64,000 nucleotides of DNA, taken from assembly GCA_002373675.1 (NCBI GenBank), contig DFLF01000016.1:118131-182130 (forward strand), written 5' to 3'. Made by a program: the position numbers and the translations under genes. Positions 24,733 through 33,876 of the stretch are shown here, piece after piece. The notes under the pieces were generated by a model. It did no database searches. It saw only the letters and a program-made list of their open reading frames with translations, and was not told the origin of the DNA. Position 1 is the stretch's first letter, and every line of letters begins with the position of its first letter. Source of the DNA: Pseudobutyrivibrio sp. UBA3626 (GTDB lineage Bacteria; Bacillota; Clostridia; Lachnospirales; Lachnospiraceae).

Positions 24733-26946
24733 ATGGATGAGATACAAGGATATGTAGATCATATTGTATATCAAAATGAAGATAATGGATATAAAGTAAT
24801 GTCCTTCTCTACTTCAGAGGAGGACATTATTGTTGTGGGCACATTTCCTGCAGTAGATGAGGGTGAGACACTAATTCTACGAGGTGAGTATGTTGAACAT
24901 CCAACATATGGAAGACAATACAAGGCTCATTCTTTTGAAGTAACAAAGCCCTCCGATATTGCTGGTATAGAACATTATCTCGCATCAGGTGCTATCAAAG
25001 GTATTGGCAAGTCCTATGCCAAGAAAATTGTGTCAAGATTCAAGGAAGATACTTTAAGAATTCTGGAAGAAGAACCAGAGAGATTGGCTGAAATAAAAGG
25101 AATATCGATCAAAAAAGCAGTAAAAATTGCCGATCAGATTAACGAGAAGAAAGAGCTGAGGGATGTAATGATTTTCCTGGATAGATATGGAATTGGAAGC
25201 AACATGGCTCTTAGAATATATGGAGAATATGGAGAAGCTGTTTATAGAATTATAAGAGAGAATCCATACAGACTCGCTGATGATATTGATGGAATTGGAT
25301 TTAAGACAGCCGATAGTATTGCCCTTAAGATGGATATTGCACTTGATAGTGATTATAGAATTCGTTCTGCAATTCTTTATGCCCTTTCTAAAGGTGCAAC
25401 TGAAGGTCATACATTTATCATTGCTGATAATCTGTGTAAGGTAGTAGAACAGTTAATAGGCATTGATGTTGATTCATTAGATGCCTATCTTATGAATCTT
25501 GTTATTGATAAGAAAATTGTTGTAAAAGAAGATAAGGTATATCTTTCTTCGTATTATTATATGGAATTGAATACTGCCAACATGCTTCTTAATCTTGATA
25601 ATACATTTGCTATAGAAGAAGAGCAATTAAATGAAGCGATTAAAAGAGTAGAAGATAAGCAGAATATAAAGCTGGATGGATTACAGAAAGATGCTGTCAA
25701 AGTCGCAATAAGAAGCGGTGTCTGTATACTAACAGGTGGTCCTGGAACTGGTAAGACTACTACAATCAAGACCATGATAGAATTCTTTGAGCTTGAAGGA
25801 CTTGATATATTTCTGGCTGCGCCAACAGGTAGAGCAGCAAAGAGGATGACAGAAGCAACAGGAAGGGGAGCACGTACAATTCATAGAATGCTTGAGGTAA
25901 AAGGAGCGTCTGATAGTGATAATGCTATAGCATTCTTCGAGAGAAACGAGACTAATCCCCTTGAATGTGATGTAGTAATTATAGATGAAATGTCAATGGT
26001 AGACATTAGTCTGTTCTATAACCTGCTTAAAGCAATTGAGCCTGGAGTTAGGCTTATTATGGTAGGGGATACTAATCAATTACCATCTGTTGGGGCTGGA
26101 AATGTGCTTAAAGATATAATTGCATCTGATGTGTTTCCTGTAGTGACTCTTGACAAGGTGTTTAGACAGTCAGATGAAAGCGATATTGTAACTAATGCGT
26201 ACAAGATTAACAGTGGAGAACATATGGTGCTGGATAATAACAGTTCCGATTTCTTCTTTATGGAGAGAAATGAGGTCTCTGCTGTAATTAATACAACGAT
26301 TGATCTGGTTAAGAATAAACTTCCCAAATATGTGGATGCACCATGTGAAGAGATACAGGTTTTGACGCCATCAAAGAAGAAAGGACTACTTAGTTCTATT
26401 GAATTAAACAGGGTATTGCAGGAACGTCTTAATCCATCTTCTGCTTCAAAAAGGGTATATGAATATGGAGATAGGATTTTTCGTGAAGGCGATAAAGTAA
26501 TGCAGATTAAGAACAATTATCAGATAGAGTGGAAAGAATATTCAGAATATAATGTGGTAGTAAACAAGGGAATGGGTGTTTTTAACGGTGATATGGGAGT
26601 TGTAACCATGGTAGATCTAGTCACTAAGACACTTAGAGTAATGTTTGATGATAATAGAAGCGTAGATTATCAGTTTTCTCAATTGGATGAATTAGAACAT
26701 GCCTATGCAGTAACTGTTCATAAATCACAAGGTAGTGAGTATCCGGCAGTTATAATAACTCTCCTTAGAACCCCTGAACCCCTAATGATTCGTAACATTT
26801 TATACACTGCCGTAACAAGGGCCAAAAAATGCGTTGTTATAGTCGGCTCTAAGGATGTGTTTTTCAAAATGATAGACAATGAGCAGATAGAGAAAAGAAA
26901 TTCATCTCTTGATATATTCTTAAAAGGCCTTGTGGCTACTGAATAA
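24733..26946 (+). CDS. recD2: RecD2-type ATP-dependent DNA helicase
   Basis: 737 aa. The N-terminal region has helix-hairpin-helix motifs (IKGIGKSYAKKIVSRF, IDGIGFKTADSIAL). Superfamily 1B helicase motifs follow: LTGGPGTGKTTTIKTM (I), APTGRAAKRM (Ia), VVIIDEMSMVD (II), MVGDTNQLPSVGAGNVL (III), VFRQ (IV) and AVTVHKSQGSEYPAVII (V). The RecBC-independent RecD2 form is usual in Firmicutes. Its ATG directly follows the flgJ-like gene's TAA; it ends 5 bases from a convergent gene. Confidence 0.93.
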   Translation: MDEIQGYVDHIVYQNEDNGYKVMSFSTSEEDIIVVGTFPAVDEGETLILRGEYVEHPTYGRQYKAHSFEVTKPSDIAGIEHYLASGAIKGIGKSYAKKIVSRFKEDTLRILEEEPERLAEIKGISIKKAVKIADQINEKKELRDVMIFLDRYGIGSNMALRIYGEYGEAVYRIIRENPYRLADDIDGIGFKTADSIALKMDIALDSDYRIRSAILYALSKGATEGHTFIIADNLCKVVEQLIGIDVDSLDAYLMNLVIDKKIVVKEDKVYLSSYYYMELNTANMLLNLDNTFAIEEEQLNEAIKRVEDKQNIKLDGLQKDAVKVAIRSGVCILTGGPGTGKTTTIKTMIEFFELEGLDIFLAAPTGRAAKRMTEATGRGARTIHRMLEVKGASDSDNAIAFFERNETNPLECDVVIIDEMSMVDISLFYNLLKAIEPGVRLIMVGDTNQLPSVGAGNVLKDIIASDVFPVVTLDKVFRQSDESDIVTNAYKINSGEHMVLDNNSSDFFFMERNEVSAVINTTIDLVKNKLPKYVDAPCEEIQVLTPSKKKGLLSSIELNRVLQERLNPSSASKRVYEYGDRIFREGDKVMQIKNNYQIEWKEYSEYNVVVNKGMGVFNGDMGVVTMVDLVTKTLRVMFDDNRSVDYQFSQLDELEHAYAVTVHKSQGSEYPAVIITLLRTPEPLMIRNILYTAVTRAKKCVVIVGSKDVFFKMIDNEQIEKRNSSLDIFLKGLVATE

Positions 26947-26951
26947 TATGA

Positions 26952-27887
26952 TTAATTGCTGTTGAATTTTTCTATTAGGTCAATGAGCGATATTGTGTCT
27001 TGAATATATTGATATGGATTGTAGTTATCAATTGTAGTGATTTTATCACCTCTAAAACATCCGATAATGTCCAAATAATAGGACACATTTGAATTAAGCA
27101 TCGTTGATGCTAATTGTATGAATTGTCTGTTACAATATCTGTTGTCTGTAATAGCAAGAATGGATGTATTTTTATCTAATTTGCTATTATTGAGATAGTA
27201 ATTAATTGTATCTGAAGTATCAGCACGTCGTAGATTAGGCTCAGTTGAAGGCGCGGCTAGTACTCTGTATATAATGTCCTTTTCTGAAGCGTTATCATTT
27301 GAGATGGTTAAAATATTAGAAACGCTGTTAATGTTTCTGTCACTTACAAATTCATCCGTAATGATGGATTCTTGTAAGTTAAAGGTTTGAATAAATGCAT
27401 AAGACATGGCATTAAATTCAGTGTCGCCCATCCTATCTTGTGATATTCCTTTTCTCTCTTTGGGGCTTATTGGACGATAGCATGATAGTCCGTCAATTTG
27501 TTTTGTGTCTTTATTTATCCAATTCAAAGCATAATGTGTACGATTATAGCAGGATGTGAGACTTCCGCCTAATATAATTATGTGGCTGTTTTTATTAGAT
27601 ATTGGTGTGTTAATATCAAAAGAACCGAGTTCTTTAAGAGGAGCGTAAAGTTCATGGCGATACTTTTCAAGTCTATTATCATCATTAAATTCCATGCTTT
27701 CTCTTATTTTCCCGCCTTGTAGTGTGCGACCGTTATATATAGTTTTGATTTCATGTAAATCTGTATTCAAGATGGATAGAATATCTTTTATTGCATCACA
27801 ACAGAGGAATTTATTGAATTGTTCTCTTAGTAAGTCTCTTTGTTCATTTATTGGAAGGGACGTATCTGGCATTGTGAATCTGGTCAT
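26952..27887 (-). CDS. Uncharacterised protein, weakly YdcF/DUF218-like
   Basis: 311 aa from ATG 27887 with AAAGGAG upstream. No signal peptide or membrane segment. A Rossmann-like strand-turn IIILGGSLTSCYNRTHYALNWI (about residues 100-120), then ADTSDTINYYL and SILAITDNRYCNRQFIQLASTML recall the order of motifs in YdcF/ElyC-like proteins (glycine turn, acidic residue, then a VTs-R-like loop). The match is by eye and weak. It is isolated and convergent with recD2. The function is unknown. Confidence 0.6.
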   Translation of the reverse strand: MTRFTMPDTSLPINEQRDLLREQFNKFLCCDAIKDILSILNTDLHEIKTIYNGRTLQGGKIRESMEFNDDNRLEKYRHELYAPLKELGSFDINTPISNKNSHIIILGGSLTSCYNRTHYALNWINKDTKQIDGLSCYRPISPKERKGISQDRMGDTEFNAMSYAFIQTFNLQESIITDEFVSDRNINSVSNILTISNDNASEKDIIYRVLAAPSTEPNLRRADTSDTINYYLNNSKLDKNTSILAITDNRYCNRQFIQLASTMLNSNVSYYLDIIGCFRGDKITTIDNYNPYQYIQDTISLIDLIEKFNSN

Positions 27888-28063
27888 GGTATAACTCCTT
27901 TTGTAAGTTTTAATAAGTATAACACATATATTAGATATGGGGATAAGAAGCATGTAAATAAGGATGTAAATAAGGATGTGAAAGTTGATATTATTGACTT
28001 TTATATAAAGGTATGATACTATCCACGAGACTTGAAAAATATGAAATTAAGGAGAAAATGTTT

Positions 28064-28501
28064 ATGGAAATGTTAAGCGCATTCGCGGGATATGCTGTAT
28101 TAGGGTCAATTCTTTCTGCGATATTTGCAATTCTTCATATAATTGGAGTATGGAATGTATTCAAGAAGGCTGGAGAGCCGGGGTGGAAAGCTATTATACC
28201 GTTTTATAATACATATACTCTATATAAGATATCCTGGAGTCCAATGTGGTTTTGGATTTCTCTGATGGGAACTCTGCTTGGAGCGGCATTACTATCCTTT
28301 GCGACAGTAACTGTATGTGTAGTCATTGGCGCAATTATCGAGTTAGTAGTATTTGTAGTTCGCTTTGTTGCTATATACAGATTATGCCTATCATTTGGAT
28401 GGGGAGTAGGAAAGTATATATTAACAATACTTTTTGCCCCAATAATGCTTATGGTAATGGGATTTGATAAATCAGTATATGCAGGACCTGTTACAAACTA
28501 A
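28064..28501 (+). CDS. Small DUF5684-like integral membrane protein
   Basis: 145 aa. About four membrane segments. The hallmark GVWNVFKKAGEPGWKAIIPFYNTYTLYKISW is that of small membrane proteins annotated DUF5684 or signal-peptidase-I-associated. The role is unknown. AAGGAG lies 9 bases before ATG 28064; the in-frame ATG at 28058 is too close to it. The stop overlaps the end of the convergent lipoprotein gene by 4 bases. Confidence 0.75.
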   Translation: MEMLSAFAGYAVLGSILSAIFAILHIIGVWNVFKKAGEPGWKAIIPFYNTYTLYKISWSPMWFWISLMGTLLGAALLSFATVTVCVVIGAIIELVVFVVRFVAIYRLCLSFGWGVGKYILTILFAPIMLMVMGFDKSVYAGPVTN

Positions 28502-29589
28502 TTGTCTTTTTCAACGCGCGTTGTCTTAGAACCAAGCTTGTAGGTTGATAGGAATTCATCGCGTTCCTTGAAGGATTTAGGGAAGGTATATCCCATTTTA
28601 TCGCATATATCTTTGACATATAATTTTTGTTCGGAATCTGAGCTACAGTCAATAATTGGTATTGACTGTGGCTTTTTATCTTTTACTAACAAATCATAAG
28701 CAGTTTTGGCAGCATTGTATCCCTGGTCAAAAGGGTCATTATACATTGAACATAGAGTTCTGTCGCCAATATATTTGTCACCACCTACAACAGGTGTATT
28801 TAGTTCTAGAGCAACTTTTCTAATGGTGTCCTGCTTCTCGCTAAGGCTTGATTCTGCAGGAATATATAATACGGAGCATTCTAGGCAAGCATATTGTGCT
28901 AATTCCTGTGCTGCAGCAGTACTCATTTCAGGTGAATAGAAAGAGTATTCTTTCCAGGGAATTCCAGCCTGATTCAAATATTTCTCCAATATATGATTCT
29001 GATATATGCTATCAGGATCATTAGGGCAGTAAAGAAGGCCTACTGAAGAAAGGGAAGGAGTAACCTCTATCATCATTGATAGTACATCAGACATATTTGG
29101 AGTGGACGATACTCCGGTAATATTCATATTAGTAGTTTTATCCCATTCTTTGTTGTCGGCATCATCGGGTATATTAAGCACTCTTTTATAATCCATTACT
29201 CCAGAACCGATAATAGGGATTGTTGTTGTCTGGTTATGAGCTGATAGGAGAGAGTTTTCCCCTATAGTAAATATTAGAGACGAATTCGCCTGGATGTAAT
29301 TTGAACAAATCATGTCAGTGTTAATGGATTCGTCAGCACCGGTTGTAGTGACAATAGCGTTATTTTCCGGGAAATAATCAGTTATTCCAGCCATAAAGCC
29401 TTGTAGTATCTGCTGATGATATTCGTTATTGGCTTCTTGACATACGCCAATTGTATACTCAACTTTTGGTTGTGTGTTAGTTGTGTTGGTTGTGTTAGAT
29501 TTATTATCAGTATCCTTTTGGCATCCACAAAGCATAGCTATAAGGCTTATGATGCAGATTCCCGCAATGCTAATTCTTTTAATATTCAT
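28498..29589 (-). CDS. ABC transporter substrate-binding lipoprotein (PF04392/TrpX-like)
   Basis: 363 aa from ATG 29589 (GGAGT upstream). Signal peptide with lipobox MLCGCQ. The mature part has YTIGVCQEANNEYHQQILQGFMAGI, IGSGVMDY, NMNITGVSSTPN, VGLLYCPNDPDS and NTPVVGGDKY, the layout of the periplasmic-binding family that includes TrpX. Permease and ATPase partners are not in the window, so it may be an orphan receptor. The ligand is unknown. Confidence 0.8.
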   Translation of the reverse strand: MNIKRISIAGICIISLIAMLCGCQKDTDNKSNTTNTTNTQPKVEYTIGVCQEANNEYHQQILQGFMAGITDYFPENNAIVTTTGADESINTDMICSNYIQANSSLIFTIGENSLLSAHNQTTTIPIIGSGVMDYKRVLNIPDDADNKEWDKTTNMNITGVSSTPNMSDVLSMMIEVTPSLSSVGLLYCPNDPDSIYQNHILEKYLNQAGIPWKEYSFYSPEMSTAAAQELAQYACLECSVLYIPAESSLSEKQDTIRKVALELNTPVVGGDKYIGDRTLCSMYNDPFDQGYNAAKTAYDLLVKDKKPQSIPIIDCSSDSEQKLYVKDICDKMGYTFPKSFKERDEFLSTYKLGSKTTRVEKDN

Positions 29590-29727
29590 TGTAGACTCCT
29601 TTTTTATTTTGCTACGATAAAATTTTAATTTCAAATTGCATTAAAGTCAACAATAATATAATATTATTTCAAATGAATTAGATTTATACATGCCTTGCTT
29701 TCGTATGTGTAACAGGAGGTAAGGTAT

Positions 29728-30444
29728 ATGAAGAGATTAATTAGAGAAATAATGTTTCCTGCAAGATGTGTATCCTGTGACAAGGTGCTTGATTATGACA
29801 GGATACATATAGGTTTTTGCAGAAAATGTCATAAAAAGATAAGATATGCTTGTGAACCGGTATGTAAGAAATGTGGCAAAGTTATTGATGATTTTGCTAA
29901 GGAATACTGCTTGGATTGTCAGAAGAGGACTCATAACTTTGTTCAGTCTAAGGGTGTATATGTATATGAGGGGATGATAAAGCAGAGTATGTATCGCTTC
30001 AAATACAGTAACAGAAGGTGTTATAGATATACTTTTTCGCGAGATATAATTAAAGTATATGGAAGATGGATTAAGACCCTTGAACTTGATGGGATAGTAC
30101 CGGTTCCTATGTATAAGAAGAAGCAGAAGGTAAGAGGATATAACCAGGCAGAGCTAATTGCCAGGCAGCTATCTTACGATATGGGCATTCCTTTATATAG
30201 TGATTTAGTATACAGGACGCGAAAAACTATTCCAATGAAAGGATTAAGCGATACTGAGAGACAAAAAAATCTTAAAAATGCTTTTAATTTTTCAAAAAAA
30301 GCGTTACAATTAAAGAGAGTATTAATAATTGACGATATTTATACAACAGGATCAACTTTAGACTCAGTTGCCAAGGTTCTGCATGATGCAGGAGTTAAAG
30401 AAGTCTATGGTTTGTGTATGTGTGTGGGAAAAGGATATTCTTAA
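29728..30444 (+). CDS. comFC: ComF-family phosphoribosyltransferase-like protein
   Basis: 238 aa. An N-terminal zinc-ribbon with several CxxC pairs (CVSC, CRKC, CKKCGK, CLDC) and a C-terminal PRTase domain with VLIIDDIYTTGSTLDS as the PRPP loop, preceded by VPVPMYKKKQKVRGYNQAELIA. Known as the late competence protein ComFC. It is followed by yvyF, as in Bacillus comF-yvyF, which supports the call. AGGAGG is 9 bases before the ATG. Confidence 0.92.
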   Translation: MKRLIREIMFPARCVSCDKVLDYDRIHIGFCRKCHKKIRYACEPVCKKCGKVIDDFAKEYCLDCQKRTHNFVQSKGVYVYEGMIKQSMYRFKYSNRRCYRYTFSRDIIKVYGRWIKTLELDGIVPVPMYKKKQKVRGYNQAELIARQLSYDMGIPLYSDLVYRTRKTIPMKGLSDTERQKNLKNAFNFSKKALQLKRVLIIDDIYTTGSTLDSVAKVLHDAGVKEVYGLCMCVGKGYS

Positions 30445-30464
30445 TGATGAAGGGGGAATTGTAA

Positions 30465-30869
30465 ATGGATGTGCGTAACTGTAAGAATTGCGGAAGAATA
30501 TTTAATTATTTGAGTGGACCACCTATTTGTCAGGTGTGTAAAGAGCATGCAGATCTTAAATTCCAGGAAGTAAAGGAATATGTAAGAGAGCATCCTGGAG
30601 CTACTATTAATCAGGTGTCCGAAGAGAATGATGTTACACCTAGACAGATTAAACAGTGGGTGAGAGAAGAGAGATTACAATTCGCTGATGATTCACCAGT
30701 TGTATTTCAGTGCGAGACATGTGGTGCTAATATTAAAACTGGTAGATATTGCGATGCTTGTAAGAGAAATCAGGCGAATGTATTTGCCAAAGCTTCAGCA
30801 AGACCTGCAATGCCTAAACCTGAACCTAAGAAAACTCATGAGTCTGATAAAATGAGACATTTCTCATGA
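30465..30869 (+). CDS. yvyF: YvyF-like flagellar-operon zinc protein
   Basis: 134 aa. N-terminal CKNCGRIFNY...CQVCKEH zinc site, a wHTH-like segment (ATINQVSEENDVTPRQIKQWVREERLQF), then a second zinc pair CETCGAN...CDACK. This is the small flagellar-operon protein family (TIGR03826) that includes YvyF, linked to flagellar gene expression. It is downstream of comFC. In Bacillus flgM and flgK follow; here they do not. Confidence 0.85.
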   Translation: MDVRNCKNCGRIFNYLSGPPICQVCKEHADLKFQEVKEYVREHPGATINQVSEENDVTPRQIKQWVREERLQFADDSPVVFQCETCGANIKTGRYCDACKRNQANVFAKASARPAMPKPEPKKTHESDKMRHFS

Positions 30870-30875
30870 TAAGAT

Positions 30876-30904
30876 TTGAGTTTATCTTCTTTGTATGATA
30901 TTAT
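30876..30904 (+). promoter_or_regulatory. Promoter of the 42-aa membrane peptide gene
   Basis: TTGAGT (30876-30881), 17-base spacer, TATTAT (30899-30904), 39 bases before the start codon. Confidence 0.65.
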
Positions 30905-30943
30905 TGTCGCAAGGGAACAACTTAATAGAAAGAAGGTTTAGAT

Positions 30944-31072
30944 ATGACAGAGACAGGGTTTTTAATATTTTTCGCGTCGATTATTGGTGTGTCAATTATT
31001 GCAGCAATTATAGTAGTTATTGCAGCGGTATCAGGTGCAGCATCACAGAAGAGAGACGACGTAGAAGAATAG
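30944..31072 (+). CDS. 42-residue single-span membrane peptide
   Basis: ATG 30944 to TAG 31070-31072. It begins MTETGFLIFF, then a hydrophobic span of about 25 residues, and ends in a charged tail (QKRDDVEE). It has an AAGG ribosome site, its own promoter (30876-30904) and its own terminator (31099-31125), so it looks like a real one-gene unit. No family was recognised. Holin-like, toxin-like or membrane-complex accessory roles are all possible. Confidence 0.6.
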   Translation: MTETGFLIFFASIIGVSIIAAIIVVIAAVSGAASQKRDDVEE

Positions 31073-31098
31073 ATATAATAATTCAATTAGAAATGATG

Positions 31099-31126
31099 AG
31101 GCATCGAAGAAAGTTCGGTGCCTTTA
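31099..31126 (+). terminator. Terminator after the 42-aa gene
   Basis: AGGCATCGAA-GAAA-GTTCGGTGCCT stem-loop followed by TTTATTTA. Confidence 0.7.
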
Positions 31127-31155
31127 TTTAGTTATAAGACTGAAGGATATTATAA

Positions 31156-31944
31156 ATGGATATTAAAATAATTGTTGCAACACATAAAAAATATAAAATG
31201 CCAGAATCAGATATGTATCTTCCAATTCAGGTTGGAGCAGCAGGTAAAGAATCAATTGGCTATGAACGAGATGACAAGGGAGATAATATATCTGACAAGA
31301 ATAATACCTATTCTGAACTTACTGGAATGTACTATGGATGGAAGAATATTAATGCGAGATACATAGGACTTGTTCATTATAGAAGGTATTTTGCCTCTCT
31401 TCGAAACAAAAGAAACAAGGATCCTTTTCAGAACGTTCTTACAGAAAGCGATGCAAAAAAATGTCTAAAAGAGGCAGATATAATTGTACCCAACAAGAGA
31501 AGATATTATATAGAATCTCTATATTCTCATTACAATCACACATTAGATGGGAGACACCTTAGAGTCGCATATAAAATAATAGCAAACCTCTATCCTGAGT
31601 ATATTGCTTCAATGAATAGAGTGTATCGCAGGACCTGGGGATATATGTTCAATATGTTTATAACAAGAAAAGAAATATGGGACGAATATTGTACATGGCT
31701 ATTTGATATTCTCAAGAGAATGGAACCTAACATTAATCTTACTTCTTGCAGTGATTTTGAAGCCAGGGTATATGGGAGAGTAAGCGAGATACTATTTAAT
31801 GTATGGCTCGATTATAATATGAAAAAGGGTTTAACGATTAAAGAAGTCAGATGTATTCATATGGAACCTGTTAACTGGCTTAAAAAAGGGACATCGTTTC
31901 TTAAAGCGAAATTTATTGGCAAAAAATACGAAAAAAGTTTCTAG
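31156..31944 (+). CDS. DUF4422-type glycosyltransferase-like protein
   Basis: 262 aa. It has IIVATHKKYKMPESDMYLPIQVGA near the start, NTYSELTGMYYGWKNINARYIGLVHYRRYF, and HYNHTLDGRHL, the conserved blocks of DUF4422 proteins of capsular polysaccharide loci. First of three adjacent transferase-like genes, with short spacers. The donor and acceptor are unknown. Confidence 0.8.
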   Translation: MDIKIIVATHKKYKMPESDMYLPIQVGAAGKESIGYERDDKGDNISDKNNTYSELTGMYYGWKNINARYIGLVHYRRYFASLRNKRNKDPFQNVLTESDAKKCLKEADIIVPNKRRYYIESLYSHYNHTLDGRHLRVAYKIIANLYPEYIASMNRVYRRTWGYMFNMFITRKEIWDEYCTWLFDILKRMEPNINLTSCSDFEARVYGRVSEILFNVWLDYNMKKGLTIKEVRCIHMEPVNWLKKGTSFLKAKFIGKKYEKSF

Positions 31945-31953
31945 GAGGAACAA

Positions 31954-32832
31954 ATGATAATATCTGTTGTAACTGCTTATTATAAAGGCAGTAAATATAT
32001 GAAAGATTATGCGAAAATGATTAGAAAAAATGCTGCTAATCTACAAGATGGTGACAGTATAGAGGTAATAATTGTAAATGATAGTCCAGATGAAGAAGTA
32101 GATATAGAAATAAAATGTGAAAATGTAGAATTAAAGGTAATAAATAACCCAACAAATCTTGGTATTCACAGATCTAGAATAAATGGACTTAAAGAATCCT
32201 GTGGCGAATATATTATATTCCTGGATCAGGATGATTTGCTTGGCAAAAATGCAATAAAGACATATATGGAAAACGCAGCCCATAGAGATGAAGTTCTTGT
32301 GTGCAATGCCGCACTTGGACAGAAAGAGGGATATCTTAAGTGGTATAGAAGCAAATATCATGCCAATAGAATCGGGGATATAAAATGCTATTGCGATGTT
32401 GGGATACAAATCATATCTCCTGGACACACATGCATTTACAAGGAAGCAATTCCTGAGGAATGGAAAGAGTATATATGTACATATAATGGGGCAGATGATT
32501 ATTTCCTGTGGCTTCTAATGTTGTCTCGAAATGTGGAATTTAGATATATTGACAAGGTTATGTATCTACATAAATATACAGGCAGTAATCTGTCAGCAGA
32601 CACAAGAGTTACGGATATATCGACTTTAGAATTCTGCAACCACTTAGATGAGATAGAGTATTTCCCATACGAGTATGTTATGGCACTAAGAAGGATGATA
32701 GATTACAAAGCTAGATTTCGAATGGGAAGTAAAAGGGATAAGATAACTGTAAGTGCAAAAAATATAGGGATTCTTGGAAGAAATATTATATATAAAATTA
32801 TGACCAGGACGCCTCTTGGTTTTAATAGATAA
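31954..32832 (+). CDS. Family 2 glycosyltransferase
   Basis: 292 aa. GT-A start VVTAYYKGSKYMKDY, EVIIVNDSPDEEV, NLGIHRSRINGLKESCGEYIIFLDQDDLL (the DxD-type metal site DQDD). A GT2 enzyme transferring from a nucleotide sugar. AGGAGG is 7 bases before the ATG, 9 bases after the DUF4422 gene. It likely builds a cell-surface glycan. Confidence 0.85.
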   Translation: MIISVVTAYYKGSKYMKDYAKMIRKNAANLQDGDSIEVIIVNDSPDEEVDIEIKCENVELKVINNPTNLGIHRSRINGLKESCGEYIIFLDQDDLLGKNAIKTYMENAAHRDEVLVCNAALGQKEGYLKWYRSKYHANRIGDIKCYCDVGIQIISPGHTCIYKEAIPEEWKEYICTYNGADDYFLWLLMLSRNVEFRYIDKVMYLHKYTGSNLSADTRVTDISTLEFCNHLDEIEYFPYEYVMALRRMIDYKARFRMGSKRDKITVSAKNIGILGRNIIYKIMTRTPLGFNR

Positions 32833-32845
32833 GCGGAGATGGATT

Positions 32846-33781
32846 ATGGATAAATATGCAATACTACTTGCGACTTATAATGGCGAAAAGTATATAGAAG
32901 AATTATTAGACTCAATAGAACGTCAGACAAGAAAAGATTATGTGTGTTATATACACGATGATGGTTCCACAGATGGTACTGTATCGGTGGTTAAGAAATG
33001 GATTAAAGGGAAGAGTAACTACCAATTACTAGAGTATGATTCGAAAAAAGGCGCAAAGAATAATTTCTTGTCTATGCTGGAAAAGGTTGAGGCATCATAC
33101 TATATGTTCGCAGATCAGGATGATGTATGGTGTGAGAATAAGGTTGATAAACTGATTACGAGGATCGAGCTTGTCACAAGAGATAGAGAGAATGTTCCGT
33201 GCGCCGTTCATTCTGATATGTATGTCGTGGATGATGATTTAAATGTGCTTTCTAATTCTTTTATTAAATATATAGAAAGAGACATTTACAGAAACAAATT
33301 GCCACAGCTTCTAATTGATAATCCGGCAGCAGGATGTACTATGATTATTAATAAGGCGCTTCGGGATAGAAGCCTTGAATACAAGAACGCTAATGAAATA
33401 CCTATGCATGATCAGTGGATAATGTGTGTTGCGGCTGCTACAGGAATAATAAATGTAATAGACGAGCCGCTGCTTTATTATAGACAACATGAAAGAAATG
33501 TAATGGGGGCGGAATTTGAAAGTAAGAAAGATAAGGTTATAAGAAATGCCAAAGATGTAGCGACAGGGGAATTCGCAAGAAAGAAAAGAAAGTTTCATAT
33601 GAGCGAAATAAAGCTTGCAAAACAGCTTGCATTTGTTGGTGGTATAGACGATGAAACAAAGAAGTTTCTAATGGAGCTTATTCGTGTAAATAACAAGGGC
33701 AAATTAGAACGAATGGCATTTTACAGAAAGAATGGTATGGATAGAAAGAAACATTCTTTCTGGATGCGCCTCTGGGTATAG
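32846..33781 (+). CDS. Family 2 glycosyltransferase (rhamnosyltransferase-like)
   Basis: 311 aa from ATG 32846, with CGGAG upstream. YAILLATYNGEKYIEELLDSI, CYIHDDGSTDGT and YMFADQDDVW (DxD region), then DNPAAGCTMIINKAL and MHDQWIMCVAAATG, as in rhamnosyltransferase-type GT2 proteins. It is 13 bases after the previous transferase and directly before valS. Confidence 0.87.
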   Translation: MDKYAILLATYNGEKYIEELLDSIERQTRKDYVCYIHDDGSTDGTVSVVKKWIKGKSNYQLLEYDSKKGAKNNFLSMLEKVEASYYMFADQDDVWCENKVDKLITRIELVTRDRENVPCAVHSDMYVVDDDLNVLSNSFIKYIERDIYRNKLPQLLIDNPAAGCTMIINKALRDRSLEYKNANEIPMHDQWIMCVAAATGIINVIDEPLLYYRQHERNVMGAEFESKKDKVIRNAKDVATGEFARKKRKFHMSEIKLAKQLAFVGGIDDETKKFLMELIRVNNKGKLERMAFYRKNGMDRKKHSFWMRLWV

Positions 33782-33798
33782 TAAAGAGACTGGAATTA

Positions 33799-33807
33799 TG
33801 GTATAAT
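33799..33807 (+). promoter_or_regulatory. Extended -10 promoter before valS
   Basis: TGGTATAAT, an extended -10, 70 bases before the valS start. No clear -35 hexamer. The leader is too short for a T-box and lacks its conserved bulge. Confidence 0.5.
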
Positions 33808-33876
33808 TTTAGGTTGAAACAGCGAGAATAACTTGCTTTTATAAAAAAGAAAAAATAAAAGAAATGGAGATTGAAA

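Noticed and set aside
30895..31131. 78-codon frame overlapping the 42-aa gene
   Set aside because: Arg/Ile/Tyr-rich, no ribosome site and reads through the terminator; the 42-codon frame has all signals.
33782..33876. T-box leader before valS
   Set aside because: Only about 95 bases, no conserved T-box sequence and no terminator/antiterminator pair.
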